This document shows, piece by piece, positions 48,172-60,398 of a stretch of DNA of 64,000 bases. Within the stretch, counting starts at the first letter, position 1. Each line of letters begins with the position of its first letter. The notes under the pieces are model-generated. The model saw only the letters and a list, made by a program, of their open reading frames with translations, did no database searches and was not told where the DNA came from. A program made the translations under genes and the position numbers. This stretch comes from Harmothoe impar (taxonomy: Eukaryota; Annelida; Polychaeta; Phyllodocida; Polynoidae): positions 25,815,955 to 25,879,954 of the forward strand of contig OX381704.1 in NCBI GenBank assembly GCA_947462335.1, written 5' to 3'.

Positions 48172-49711
48172 GGGGGGTCACCGTGGCTATTTTCCATGAG
48201 TCTGGAAAGATGGATGTCCTTAAGGCTAGGTTAAAAATAAAAGTTATGTGTCTTGGCAAACCCAAAAAAGCAGCTTTAAGAACAGAGGTTTTTACCATAG
48301 GAATACCTGATGGTTTTTTAGCCTTAATTTTTTTCACAATTTTAATGACAGAATCTTTATCAATTTCAGTAAATGTGAGAGCAGGTTCGTATATGGGTGG
48401 TTGAAATGACCAAGGCTCATCCATGGTTCTAGCCAGATTACAACCTATGTTAACAAAGTATTCATTTATATAATTAGCAGTGTTCTCTGGACTCACTGGT
48501 AAGTTAGTGTCATAGTGGATTAGATTGAAAGATATTGATCTTGGCTTGGGATTAATAATATTGTTTAAAGATTTCCAATATTCTTTTGGGTTATTGATAT
48601 TGTCCTCTACTTGTTTCTTATGGTAATTTTCTTCTGCTTTCTTATTTTCTTGTTTCGAAAGGTTTTGGTAAAAGTGTTTTATATTATTGTCATCTTGAGA
48701 TTTAGTTTTTTTTAAACGTTTGATAGCATTATTCTTATCTTTAATCAGAGCTATTAGGGCAGGGTCCAACCAGGTTTTTTTTGTTTGGCTGAAATTGAAC
48801 CGCTTTACTTTACAATTAATGTCCAAAATGTGATTAATAGCTGCAATAAATAATTCCCAGGCATCATTAGGATTATCACAAACCCAAAAATTATTCCAGT
48901 CTAGATTTTTTAGCTGGGTTAAGAAGTGGTTCTCATTATATAGCCTATAACTACGTCCTATAAAACTTAAAGGAATTTTGTTACATGGTATATGTTTTCT
49001 TGTAACGAAAATTAATTCGTCATCACTGAGTCCTCCTAAGGATTTAACCCCCGAGGCAGTTACATGGTCAGAGTTTGTGATAGCCAAATCAATAATAGAG
49101 TCTCTTTGGTCTCTATTGGGGTTATATCTAGTGACATCCTTAATTAATTGTCTTGCACCAAGACCAGCAATCATGTTAACGATTTTATTTTTATCTGGGT
49201 TGGAATGTAAATAGTCAATGTTAAAATCTCCCAACATGAATATTTCACAATATTTGTCAGAATCAATTAAATTAAAAGCATTTTTTATATGATCAAGTGC
49301 CTTAACTACATCACCTTTAGGAGGAAGGTATACATTGGCTATAACTATTCTTCTGAGTTGAACCCTGGAAATGACCGTCCAAAGGATTTCTATGTCCTTA
49401 TTGCTAATATTATATTGACTCAGTTCATTGCTTGAAGTAAGACCGTCCTTAATATATGTTAGTAGGCCACCATGGTTAATTTCCCCCGGGTCCCTCAGTT
49501 GTCTGTCTAGCCTGTGAATAGAATACCCCTCGATGTGAACATGATTATCTGATACACTCTCATCCAGCCATGTTTCTGAAAAAGTAGCACAGTCAATATT
49601 GGAGTCAATCAAGTAGTCACTAAGTGTACCAATGTCATTATATATACTGCGAGCATTAAAATGTGTAAAATGAAGGCCTTTTTCCCGATTTAGGCCTATG
49701 TCATACGCCAT
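48131..49711 (-). pseudogene. LINE endonuclease and start of reverse transcriptase
   Basis: 526 codons. The endonuclease motifs N, E and GDFN are in order. The last motif, usually S-D-H, reads S-D-D here, so the catalytic histidine appears to be replaced by aspartate. After the endonuclease comes a Lys/Asn-rich linker and the start of the reverse transcriptase (PDSWKIATVTPL), where the frame shifts. The gene is therefore probably dead in two ways. Confidence 0.85.
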
Positions 49712-50535
49712 AACAAGGCATCAGTAAGGACACATGCACCTCCAGATCCCAACCTGTCAGGGTCCGCCCATCCCTCCTCCTCACCACTAAGGTTTTACAA
49801 TTATTGGGACTAATGCATCTAGTGCTGCCCAAAGCTGCTATGGTTAATCTCATATGCCTGACTGAGAACGAGTAAAGAGTGGGAGATGTGGATATCTACC
49901 ATATTAACATTAACAAATGGTATAGCATATCTAATATGTTGATTGAAATATGTTACATACAATATTATTTGCCTTGGAGGCTAATTGAACGTAATATCCT
50001 AATATATATAATTTTGACAGTATGTATACATATATACCTGTGAACAAGGACTAAATTGGCATTTTCCTGATGGCATCGGAACGCAGCTTAAGGCATGAAT
50101 GCATTTAGATATTTAAAAAATCTGAATAGTTTATAGAGTGGGCTGATGGAATTTCCTCTTTCAGAAAGGTTACATTCAAATGAGGTTATGGATAACTCAT
50201 AATTAATCACTAATTATACATACATATACCTCACAACAGCACTAATTTGATACTCCAGGTCACATATATATTCTGCCTCCTCCCCCATGCCCATGTAACA
50301 ATACATGTACAGCGTTTTAGTCAGTTATCATAATACATGGCTAGGTAATGCATAAATGTGTCTGGGTGTCAGACTTAAAGTCCTTGTCCTTTATCAATGT
50401 AGTTTGGTTAGGAATGCTGCCCTATTTGTACAAGGGCTTTGTCCCGGAAGCATTGTCTATCGGGGGCTGTTCCAAATGTCAATTCCTCTATGGAGGGGAC
50501 TTTTACTCTATCCAGGTGATTACAGAGATTATGCC
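49712..50535. other. LINE upstream flank, no supported gene
   Basis: The first bases may be the 5' end of the LINE, but no ORF1 or clear border is visible. The rest is AT-rich. Short frames at 50348-50605 on both strands have no support. Confidence 0.4.
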
Positions 50536-51398
50536 CACTCAACAAAAAGACGTTATTTTGACCCACAATAAACGTTTCCTGGAGGATTGCAAACATTGTT
50601 TATAACGTTTGATTTACCTAAAAACGTTGACTGCAAATAATGTATATAAACCTTCTAGAAAAACGTCTGGATCTGGAACCCTATCTTCATGTTAAATAAA
50701 TAGACAGAGCTGCACGCTAAAGTGACTGAGTCACTGGTTATTGCACGAGAGCTGCCTGGCCCGTATTGCACGCTGGCCATTGGTTCCAGTTGGCTATATC
50801 TATATCTCAATTCCACATTATGGGTGTTTGCATCACTAAACCCCCCATAAATTGTTTTACAGTCATTCTTTTGGACACTATTTGTAAAACACCTAATTAA
50901 TATTGAATATTGCGACTACAATAATTAGAGTATGTTTGTAAAAGTATTGTTTTGACATCTCTTAATTAACATAATGAAGTAAAGACCCAGCTAAATCTCA
51001 TCAGAAAGATAGTGCTGCCTCCCTGGCTGCAGATAATTGAATCAACAGAAACGTTTATTAACATTAAAATAATGTTTTATACTAACGTTCTTTCCCAAAC
51101 CATGTGGAAACATTCAATAATGTGTTAAATGCAAACTTTTTGTCCAAACCCGGAAAAAATGTTTAATAATATTATAGATAAAAACGTTAATTTGTCCATA
51201 ACCATACAGAAACATTCAATAACATTGTGAAGACACACATCCTCCTTTAAACCCCGATGAATGTTAAATAATGTTTCAGATAGCAACGTTTGTATTATGA
51301 ACCATGTAGGAACGTTTGTAACATGTTTTTGACCAAACGTTCTGCAGCAAACCCTGTACAAACGTTTGCAAATGTTATTTAACGTTTTTTGTTGAGTG
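50536..51398. mobile_element. TIR element full of AACGTT words
   Basis: CACTCAACAAAAAGACGTT at 50536 and AACGTTTTTTGTTGAGTG ending at 51398 form inverted ends. Inside are many AACGTT/AACGTTT words with CCATGTGGAAACATTC and CCATACAGAAACATTC repeats at 50-70 bp spacing, on the right side above all. There is no coding frame. The right end lies 19 bp from the stop codon of the SLC46 gene (51418), so on the minus strand the element would form most of its 3' UTR. TTTATT near 51053 is a minus-strand AATAAA inside it. Confidence 0.75.
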
Positions 51399-51417
51399 TG
51401 TGTCTTCAAAGTCCACT

Positions 51418-54400
51418 TCATGAACAATTCTCAGCTGTCTGGCTACGTTTCTTTTCTGCTCTGACTCCTATAATTAACGCCCTGAAATAAAATAGGATGA
51501 TATATGCTGTTATTGTTATCATATTTATATGTAAGGATTATAAATGAGTTGTTTTGTTCACCATTAACTCTAACTCTGGTTAAAACTATGACGCAATACA
51601 TAATATTTTTTATTTAGATTGCCTATATTTATTCTTCCTGTAGATATGGTGTTGCTGACTGATTCCTGTGTTTAGTATGGCACCACCTTGATATACTACT
51701 AACATTAGCCTCTGTGGTTCCATCTAGGGAAGGATTGGTGAACTACGACAGAGGGAATACTGGTCACGAGGAAGCAATTATTATTCCTCTATGTTTCTAT
51801 ATAGCATAATACACAAAATCAGCCATCTACAAAATGTGTTGGCCATAGTATTAGCCTTAGTCTAGTTAAACAATCTCTCACACACAATGTTACAGTCTCA
51901 ATAAACGGGTTGACCATGAAAACCTCAAGAAAGTCACTTTTATGTACAGGTTTTTTTTTTGGATTTGAGAAGATACAAAAGTATCTATCCCACTTATTCA
52001 ATAGCTCCACAAAGTTACATGTGTTCTTCCCATTGAACAAAGACTGGTCCACCTGAAAAGGTAGTCCCATTTTGCCCTGTTTTGGGCCTAAAATCGACCT
52101 TTGGCCACATACGTTTTTTGCATGCCTCAGAAATCCCCCAACCCTTCACATAGCATAAAACTACATGTTCTATTCTATCTAAAGGGTACTTGGGAACACC
52201 TGTGAATTTTTTCACAATTTTAGCCATTTTGGTTTCATCTGAAATATAACCCAATCAGCAGCCAGAACACCCTTCAATGCAGACCAGAATACCATATGAC
52301 TCGGTAGATGGCGCCATTTACTTCCATGTGACCTACTGACAGGTCACCAGTCTACCTCTCAGCCATCTTGTATGGTCATCTGTACACACCAACAAGTACA
52401 ATAAATAATCCAAGCCAACAAGTACAATAAATAATCCAAAACTCACCAGCTACTTCATAGTTGTCAATATCATTTCAATTTATCTCTTCTATATTGATTT
52501 CTACACGACAGGTAATTATCAATAAACTCTCTACAAGCATATAATTATTATACTCACACGACTAGCATGAGGGTAACGGTGACAATTCCAGCTTCGACAC
52601 GGAAGGTTGTACCCTTCATGTGGGAAGATTGCACTGTAGCTGAGTATATACTGTTCAAGGTCACACTGGCTAGAGGGAGACTTATTGCCTGTATTACTGC
52701 AATTGCTGAGAACATGACACCTGGAACACACATATTACTCTTATAAAGTAAAATGATTACCTTCACAAAATGTGTTGTTTGACAAGCAATAATACAAATT
52801 CATTCAATGCCGATTCATTTACAAGTTAGATCACATATCATATTTCGGTACAAACCATTATCAATACATTTGTGTTTATTAGATGAATATAGTTTAGCTA
52901 TATTACCCAGGTTGTAATAGAACCTACCATGTTCATTTGGCTTAATGACCTTTGATGAGAAAGACCGGACCATAGGGGGAATAAGACTGCAGAATACTGC
53001 AACTAGGGTGGCTTGAATAGGAAATAACAATAGCTGTTTTTGTATTTATAGTTGAATGAATTCACAGTGGCACATAAACTCTTAATATCAAAACAGGATA
53101 GTAGGCTGAACAAATTTGGCACTTTCCATTCAATTATTAAATAACTTAACATTCATATAGATTCTGCACCAAGGAACCTTGTTTTAGGACCAGGGCGTGC
53201 ATAGTAGGATTTAGTAGACCCATTGCTCTGAACGAGGCCGGTACACCAATTTATCTTTTTACTTCAGTAGTGTCAGACTGCCATATATCTTAGTTTAAAA
53301 TGTTTTCTACCCTTGTATCTTAAAATATCAATCTATGAATCGATACAAGAAAATTGCATTAACCTACCAAGGTACATCATGAGTCGACTTTTTATGAAAG
53401 AAAGTGAAGTATAGAAGGAAATGCTGAACACACATCCAATCACCATTAGTCCCATATCACCAAGTCGGGCATGGAACAGCTTCAGGGCAAGAATTCCTGA
53501 CACAGTTTCCACAAAATGACGGATTGCCTGCATAGAGAGGTTTAAAGTACATAATTTGTGAGTAGAGTATTGCTTGATAAGAAGCCTAATGCCTGTATTT
53601 TGAGGGACCACTTCGAGGGTAGAATGTGAGTCAGGATATTGATAATTTGATGTGTGGCATGATGACTACCTGCCCTTAAGATTTATATCATACAATAGGC
53701 CTACTTTGAGTTTAGATCTGAGGTTCGAGTATTTATTTTGCAAGATACAACTATTCCACATCATATCAATATCTAATTCTGAGGTTAAAATGAATAGAGA
53801 CACTAAACCCACCTCCCACCATCCAAGATCGACAGAGTTGAAACAGATAGGGGAGCTAAGCTGATAGTAATAGAGGACTTCATTTCCACCTAGATATGGA
53901 ATGCAGAACAATAAGATTATCAATAGGCTGAGCAGCAGTTTCCAGCGCCGGCCGGTGCCATCATCTCGGAAGTACAAAGTCAGCAAGGAGATGTAATATC
54001 TTGATGTGAAGAATTTGGCTGCCTGATCCTTTGCAATGCTCTCTCTGAATACAAACAAATGTACATATAAACAATTGTATACTGCATATTACATGTTGAA
54101 TACTGTAAAAAAAAGGTTTCAATTCCGATTCAATGACCACAGACAATGACCACAGACAGACTGAGCAGTGCAGATTGAAGGTAATTTAACAGACAATCAC
54201 GATTTTCAGCCTAAATTGAACTTGTTAGTCTCAGAAGCTGCCGTTTCTCAGATTAGGTAAGTAATACCTTGTATGGCTACTAGTGTAATATCGGATCAGT
54301 TAAAGGCGCACTCAACCCAGGACCTAACCCTGCCGAGTTTTGTACGCAAATGATGTCGTGGGTTCAGTGCGCCTTTAATACTGTACACTCAATAACACCC

Positions 54401-57400
54401 TCGGTAGCACCCGGCCTTTTGGCCACCTGAGGGTGAAAACCAAGGACATAACTATGGGGGTGGATGCCTAAATTCGACACGGCGACATGGTCATTTCTTA
54501 AAATCGACATACGACATGGAGCTTAGTGACATGAGGGAAAATTTTAGTGACATGACATAGGGCCTTTCTTAAATTCGACATGGGACATGGCAGGTTCTTA
54601 GGGGCGAGATGGGACATGAGAATTTTAAGTGACATGACATGGCCATTTCTTAAATTCGACATGCGACATGGTGGCCCCCCCATCTAGACCCCCATAATTA
54701 AATGTCCCTGCTATTTGTACCGTGACACTGTCTGGGATTGAGGGGATAACTCCCGGGAATAACTATAAGGATAAAACGGAAGGGAACTTGTTCCCAGGAC
54801 CACCACATGCAGGCTGGCACTAGTATCTCTGGTGTGATCTTGGTTCTGTCCACGGAACGCAGCTTGTTCCTTGCAACTCGGGTTTGTGGGAGTGTAGTAC
54901 TAGGGTTTGTGGGAGTGTAGTACCAGGCTAAATCTTGCGGGATATTTCATGGATAGAACTAACATGGCCGCGCACATGGAGCTACCCGAATCATCGCTAT
55001 AGAACTACAGCCACATAAGACATCTAAGAGGTATGTTGTACAACCTGACCTCGTTTTATTAGGGAATAGGGGACGGCACCTGGCCGTGGGTGTTGTCTAG
55101 ACTGGATAGAGACGTCGAGGAAGGCTCAGAGGATGGCGCAGCCATCTGCTGAGCCTTCCGAGATGTCTCTATCCAGTCTAGGCAACACCCACGGTCAGGG
55201 GCAAGTCCCCTATTCACGTTATGACACTATTCCTTTTTAAACTGCTTTAGAATAACCATAACCCCACCTGCGAACTGAAAATACAAGGCCAGTTTGCCCA
55301 AACAACTTTCATCCATAACAACATGAAATGTACAACTGACAATCAGAGAAGGATGATTGCCCAATCAATGCAGGACGGTACCCCGGGGGGGGCACTTGGT
55401 ATATTTTGTATACACAGGTGTGCGGCTGGGAAGGGTACTTTTTGACCAAAATCCCCCTCACCAAGGGTCTGCTTTTCATCAAAATCCCCCTCACCAAGGG
55501 TCAGTTTTCACCAAAATCCCCCTCACCAAGGGTCACTTTTCGCAGGTTCAACAAAATCCCCGAAAAAGGGTCACATTTTGCCAAAATTCTTCGCAAGAAG
55601 GGTCACTTTTGACCAAAATTCTTACATCAAGGCCGACTCCTCGGAGAAAATTGCTAAAACCTAGGCACTTTTGACCAAAATCCCCTTCAGCAAGGGTCAC
55701 TTTTGACCAAAATCCCCCTCACCAAGGGTCACTTTTGACCAAAATCCCCCTCACCAAGGGTAAGGGTTGTCAAAGGGCCAGCCGCACACCCGTGTCAAAA
55801 AAAAATTGAGTGCCCCCCCTGGGGACGGTACCCACTCAAAGCAGTGGCGTACCCAATCAACTGACTCAGACAGAGAGGCGGCAGCTGTTAATTAGGCCCT
55901 TCAAATTCGCCTTACACATGTAAACTTGTTGACTGAATGAACACAGTAAAGGCATATAAACTCTCACAAGAAAATGTAGTTTAAACACGCTTAAAACGCA
56001 AATAAACAGAAAATGAATTGTAAACTTGTTTGAAACGTGTGTTAATGTGACAAACATGTGTATAAACTTGCTTAAAAACGTGATTAAACGTTAAATTTGG
56101 TTTGGATCGATCAATGTCCACCATTAAAAATGATCTTATGAGTGCTAGTCGTAGTATATCCATCTAGATATACTACAGTGTCTAGCCACTCACCCCACAG
56201 TAGCTAAGAACGTCTCTGATTGGTCAAGGCTGCTCATCACAGACTCTCCTCCAATCAGAGATCGGCTCTGTATTTAGTCTCATGGATAGATCGTAGCACA
56301 TCGTGTTATAATGCATGATAACTCATGCGTTCAGCCCATATCCACCTTAGTCAATGCAATCATCATGGAAAGGGGAGTGTAGCATCCATGTTTATCCACG
56401 AATAAACTATCAAATATTCTTAAACACGCATTGACTTATTTTACGCATACCTGCCAAAGACGTAACTAATTCTCCATGAGTGGACCACTGCTACTATAAT
56501 TTATCAGTGTTAAGGGTCTAAACATTTTTTCCATTATTATGTATGTATTAGATATGGTACAAGTGACTTGCTGTATGAGTTGTGTAAGCCAAGGACATGG
56601 TAATTGTACAAGGTGCCCGCTTCAGATAATTACCATTGTCCAAGGCTGATAACACTTATTATGTAGCTTGTCATGTGTATCATATCTGTCTTACACCCAC
56701 AGTAGGAGCGTGTGCTCAATGAACCACATCAAGATACAGCCATGTATGTAAAATACGGTCAGGTCATTTCTTGTGGTAAACATATATAAGTGGTAGTCAT
56801 GAATCATAAGAGACTGTTTCTGCTAGCTCATAGGAAGGATCAAATCTAGCATGTTCCATGTGGAATTTCCTGCTCTTTACAATGCATGTTTTCAGAAAAG
56901 ATGCGTTTTCAACCCCTTAATCGACTTCTCACCTTGTGTTGCAACATATGATTATACTTAATGACAAGTAACTTCTCCAAAACACGATGTGATTTACATT
57001 TTTGAGTATTTACATTTTCTTAATGCCATATTTACCAATTGGGTGTCATCAATATAAAGAGTGGTACCTTGTGTCAACCTCAAAGTGGGTGGCACCTGAG
57101 TAGAGGTGCATCTGGACACTTTAAATCTTGGCGAGCCCACATGGTGCCCACTTGGTAGTCCAGGACAGAACTATGGTGGGAACCCATATGGCAGTCCACC
57201 TGTGACCCGTATGAGACCAATTAGGCAATGGTGGCTGGACAGTGCGAAGTATAGGCTGTAAGAGTTACCCACCTGTATGATAATTGATATTTACCTGAGG
57301 ATAGTGACAATGTAGAGCAGGTTCAGGATAAGAAGGCCGCATACAATCAGGAATGGGTACATGAAGCCAATGGCCTGGATTAGAAAGCCTGTGGAAATTG

Positions 57401-58034
57401 TTGATATGATGACGCCTACTGTAAGAGACATTTCCACTACAAAAATGCGAAAAGACCGGTTCTTGTGTGTTGTTACGTCAGCTATGTATGCAAAGCATGC
57501 CATGACCATGGAAGACTGACCACCCAAAACACCATCAGCTAAATATGCAACAATGAATACCTGCAATGGGAGCTCAAAGTAAACAATGAGTGCAGATATT
57601 AAACCACGTAGAGTAGCTCCTATTATGGGGCAGACAAGGGCAATTTTACGTCCTCCTTTGTCACTGTAGCCTCCGAGCTGCATTGCGGTGAAAAGTGATG
57701 GTATAAGTGCTACAACTGTGAAGAGAATCACCATATTGGATGCTTGAGACTGAATCTCCTGTTCCTTGATATAGTTTGAGTCTGAGGTGTTATATGTACA
57801 TTCTGACCTATCACCACTTTCAACACTGAAGTTGTTCTGTTTCTGGATGAAGTGTAGCACATATTGGTCAGTGAGTGGTAGGAGAGATTTATTTCCAATA
57901 AAATAGAGCATAAGACATGGTTCCACTGTCAACCATCGACGGAAACCAGATGGCTGCTGTATCTCCCTGGGAAGAGTTTCTGTTTTTGTTGACAAAAGCG
58001 GCTCCTGACAGTTGTCTGAATCGTATGAATCCAT
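51418..58034 (-). CDS. SLC46-like: SLC46-family transporter, copy 2 (downstream)
   Basis: A membrane transporter of the SLC46 group in the major facilitator superfamily, whose characterised members include the proton-coupled folate transporter. Substrate here is unknown. Exons: 58034-57295, 54044-53813, 53527-53368, 53011-52928, 52720-52558, 51481-51418. They total 1,443 nt and 480 residues, with canonical borders and phases 2, 0, 1, 1, 2. Exon 1 has a hydrophilic N-terminus, a first helix near residues 37-55, a glycosylatable loop (NNFSVES, TYNTSDS), then a motif A-like GGYSDKGGRKIAL between two helices and CFAYIADVTTHKNR. Exon 2 starts the second half with FTSRYYISLLTLYFRDDGTG. Exon 5 has SAIAVIQAISLPLASVTLN and IYSATVQSS. 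The start context is good (G at -3 and +4). The gene is a tandem paralogue of the one at 60399-63270. Membership is firm, exact subfamily is not. Confidence 0.92.
54300..54378. mobile_element. 79-bp TIR mini-element
   Basis: TTAAAGGCGCACTCAACCC faces GGGTTCAGTGCGCCTTTAA. The centre is only about 40 bp. The outermost bases read TTAA on both sides, as expected of a TTAA-specific insertion. Confidence 0.6.
54430..54690. repeat. CGACATGG-type tandem repeat
   Basis: Repeats of TTTCTTAAATTCGACATG with GACATGG and AAGTGACATGACATGG, at spacings of about 55-60 bp, close to a C-run at 54665-54680. Confidence 0.6.
55064..55215. mobile_element. Hairpin MITE
   Basis: Arms of about 67 bp: GAATAGGGGACGGCACCTGG then GTCTAGACTGGATAGAGACG, against GTCTCTATCCAGTCTAGGCA then CAAGTCCCCTATTC. 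The loop is about 17 bp. Arm identity is high, so insertion is probably recent. Confidence 0.75.
55373..55833 (+). mobile_element. TIR element with 32-bp AAGGGTCACTTTTGACC core, copy 2
   Basis: Direct repeats GGACGGTACCC at 55373-55383 and 55823-55833 could be an 11-bp target duplication. Inside are inverted ends (GGGGGGGCACTTGG with AGGTGTGCGGCTGG, and CCAGCCGCACACCC with GAGTGCCCCCCC) around a 32-bp tandem array. The spacing is exact between CAAGGG words at 55691, 55723 and 55755. It is the opposite-strand relative of 28438-28772. Confidence 0.75.
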
Positions 58035-60398
58035 TTCTTCGTCTGTGCATAACAGCTGTGTTTAGATCATATATGCTGTCTGGAAAATAGAGCACAAGAT
58101 TATATATGATAGTTCTGCCTGGGTAACTCCTCTAGCCACAACCACAGATGCCTGCACAATTACCCCCTCCCACCTTTGGGTCTGATTAGAGGCTATAATT
58201 AACCATGTGACTGACCTACATTCTAGTGTCCATCTGCAAATATCATGTCACAACTGTACTGGGGGGTTCGAGGGGAAGGGTCCCTTGAAAATTTCAAGAA
58301 GGCAAATGGCAACCCTCACCCCCTTTACATAAGGGAAACAGAGTTCTTATATATTGGCTCTTAGAAAAATCACAAGAATGACCAAATTCGTTGAAAAGAA
58401 TCTGAGTAGCTTGCATGCCTGATATATACCATAGCTTTAATAATATATCATGCTTTCAATGTAGGCTATTTGTGTGTGTATGTGTCCCTTTCATGTATAT
58501 ATAGCCTACAACATGCACAATGGGAGTTTCCTTACCCCTCCTGTCTGTGTGTGATCTCTGCTCTAGATAGAGGCTCCTATATAATATAGTAAAGCCTGGC
58601 AGTAGTGAATGTGCTATAGTGAGGAAGGGAGAGGAGTGTGTTTGTTGTGTACGCTGCTCTATGCCTGCAGGCTGGTAGTTGTCCTGTCTCTGTCTGTATG
58701 TCCCACCTTGTCCTGTTGTTGCCTCTGTGAGTAGTGGTAGTGGGGGGGGAGCGTTGATACCTGTGTGTTCTGGTGCTCCTGTACAATAAGTCTAGTTACA
58801 GCTGTGGTAGGTGGTGCCCCTCCTGAGGTGGTGCTGGTGGTGGTGTCTGGCCTGGTGGTTGTGGGGTGACCTGCTGAGGTTGTGGTGGTGCGATGAAGGT
58901 ACTGGGGGTAGCAGTGCAAACAAGTCGTGCATGCAGGGATGGTGATGCCCCCGAAACCCCCTAACCTCACCTTGCAGTTTATAAAAGATATTCTGTATCT
59001 ACAAATATAGGTGTACTATAGGTATCAACTCAATCTATAGGAGTAATTCACTTCATTTGGCATATTATTTCTTTATCCTGTATTATACAATTAACTTGCT
59101 AATAAACAATAAAAACTTCCTAGCACAGCGCCCCCAAGATTCAGGCCATTAAGAAAAATCTTTGAGCTTATGAAATGCCATACTGTTATTACAGCCCCAT
59201 TTCCTGTCTAGTGTCACTTGAGCCTTTTAGTTTTATCCTTGAGCAGCCTTTTATCCCCACTGTCTGCTAAATTACCAGTCACCACTGTATTAATCATGGA
59301 TGCAGCTATCAGTGAGAACAGAACGGCCGGCCTTGCGGTTTACCAACACATCCTTTATTTAGATGCTGTCAATTCAATTTCAAAGGTTTTATTTATGTCA
59401 ATCACACAATGTTGTTCAAGCACAATGAGCTGACATACCCTCGGAAATATGAAATCTGAACATGACGGTGGTATATCACATAGCACAATGAGTATAATGT
59501 ATATCATAAAGATATAGCAGACATGAGTAGGTACCTATAATAATCCAATGTGTAACATGATATTTGTATTTCTGGCCGTTATGATCAGCCAGAGTAAAAT
59601 GGTAAATGCCATATGTATCATCAGTTGGACCTTATATGATGCATACTAGCATAATACATATTAAAATCAGAGATGCATGGCAGTTACACTTACACTTAAA
59701 CTAGGTTACAACACTTCAGGCATAACCTAGTTTGTATACTTCATATAGCCCATCCAATTTCCTAATGGATTGCTCGTTGTACAGTAACTTCCTTGCCGAG
59801 TCGGCAATGACACCGAAGGATCAGGCCCGGTGGAAGAAACCATCATGACCTACCCTCTGTGCCGGCCACAATATAGAGATAAAGAGGCTCTTGAAAGCAC
59901 TAGTTCACATTACTAGCAATCCTAATCCTCTATAGCAAGAGACCATTGATCTCTAGTTATAGAGAATACTGTTTAGTATATTATCCCTAGATAGTATATG
60001 AACAGTAATACCCCTGAGAATACCCTTTGGCAATACAGAAAATAAATCCATAGCGAAGCTATAATGAGTATTATAAATGCTTATTATATCCAAATAAATG
60101 TATGCATGCTTCCATATAGCCTAATGGCCGTATAATAGAGAATCACTGGTGCCCCCAATCTGTTGGGTTACAATCTATGGAGAGAAGTCAAGCGTAGTGG
60201 TATAACAATATAATATAAAAGATATATAGAAACCTTGTCTCATATCATTAGATCAATGGTATCTGAAGGGAATATATTCATAAATATAGGAATATTGCAG
60301 AAAGCTGAGTATGTTGAGCATGCTCTATACTGATGAAAGCAGCAAAATGTCATTGTATCATTAGGCATAGCGAAACTTTAAGAGGAATCAGGTCTAGC
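58035..60398. other. Spacer between the two SLC46 genes
   Basis: 2.4 kb with no supported gene. It must hold the promoter of the downstream copy and the 3' UTR of the upstream copy. A Thr/Pro-rich minus-strand frame at 58659-58970 looks like low-complexity sequence. Confidence 0.5.

Larger units (their letters stand above)
46834..49711 (-). mobile_element. CR1/L2-like non-LTR retrotransposon, frameshifted
   Basis: The body of a LINE with apurinic endonuclease then reverse transcriptase. The endonuclease part (49711-48131) shows HFNARSIYND, FSETWLD, MLGDFNIDYL and GLSDDELIFV. The reverse transcriptase part (48171-46834) shows LRPISILPLPSKILEKII, DGFRPGRSTL, LDFWKAFDTINH, GVPQGSVLGPLLF and the catalytic QHYADDTVLY, then a long C-terminal tail ending at a stop at 46834. 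The two parts lie in different frames and overlap near 48131-48171. One extra base close to 48170 accounts for this. The reading frames are otherwise uninterrupted for about 950 codons, so insertion was fairly recent. No ORF1 is seen upstream of 49711. The clade call is by motif style only. Confidence 0.9.
54045..57294 (-). other. SLC46 copy 2, intron 1 (3.2 kb, repeat-rich)
   Basis: Contains a small TIR element (54300-54378), a CGACATGG repeat (54430-54690), a hairpin MITE (55064-55215) and a TIR element with tandem core (55373-55833). The same intron in the upstream paralogue is only 408 bp (62120-62527), so mobile elements explain most of the size difference. Confidence 0.75.

Noticed and set aside
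47357..49214. + strand frames inside the LINE
   Set aside because: They are antisense shadows of the endonuclease and reverse transcriptase.
52558..52766. Separate small membrane protein at the end of SLC46 copy 2
   Set aside because: This is exon 5 of the transporter read on past its acceptor; the spliced model explains it fully.
58659..58970. Thr/Pro-rich minus-strand frame upstream of SLC46 copy 2
   Set aside because: It is low-complexity ACC/ACA sequence with no acceptor or donor in a useful phase; possibly 5' flank.
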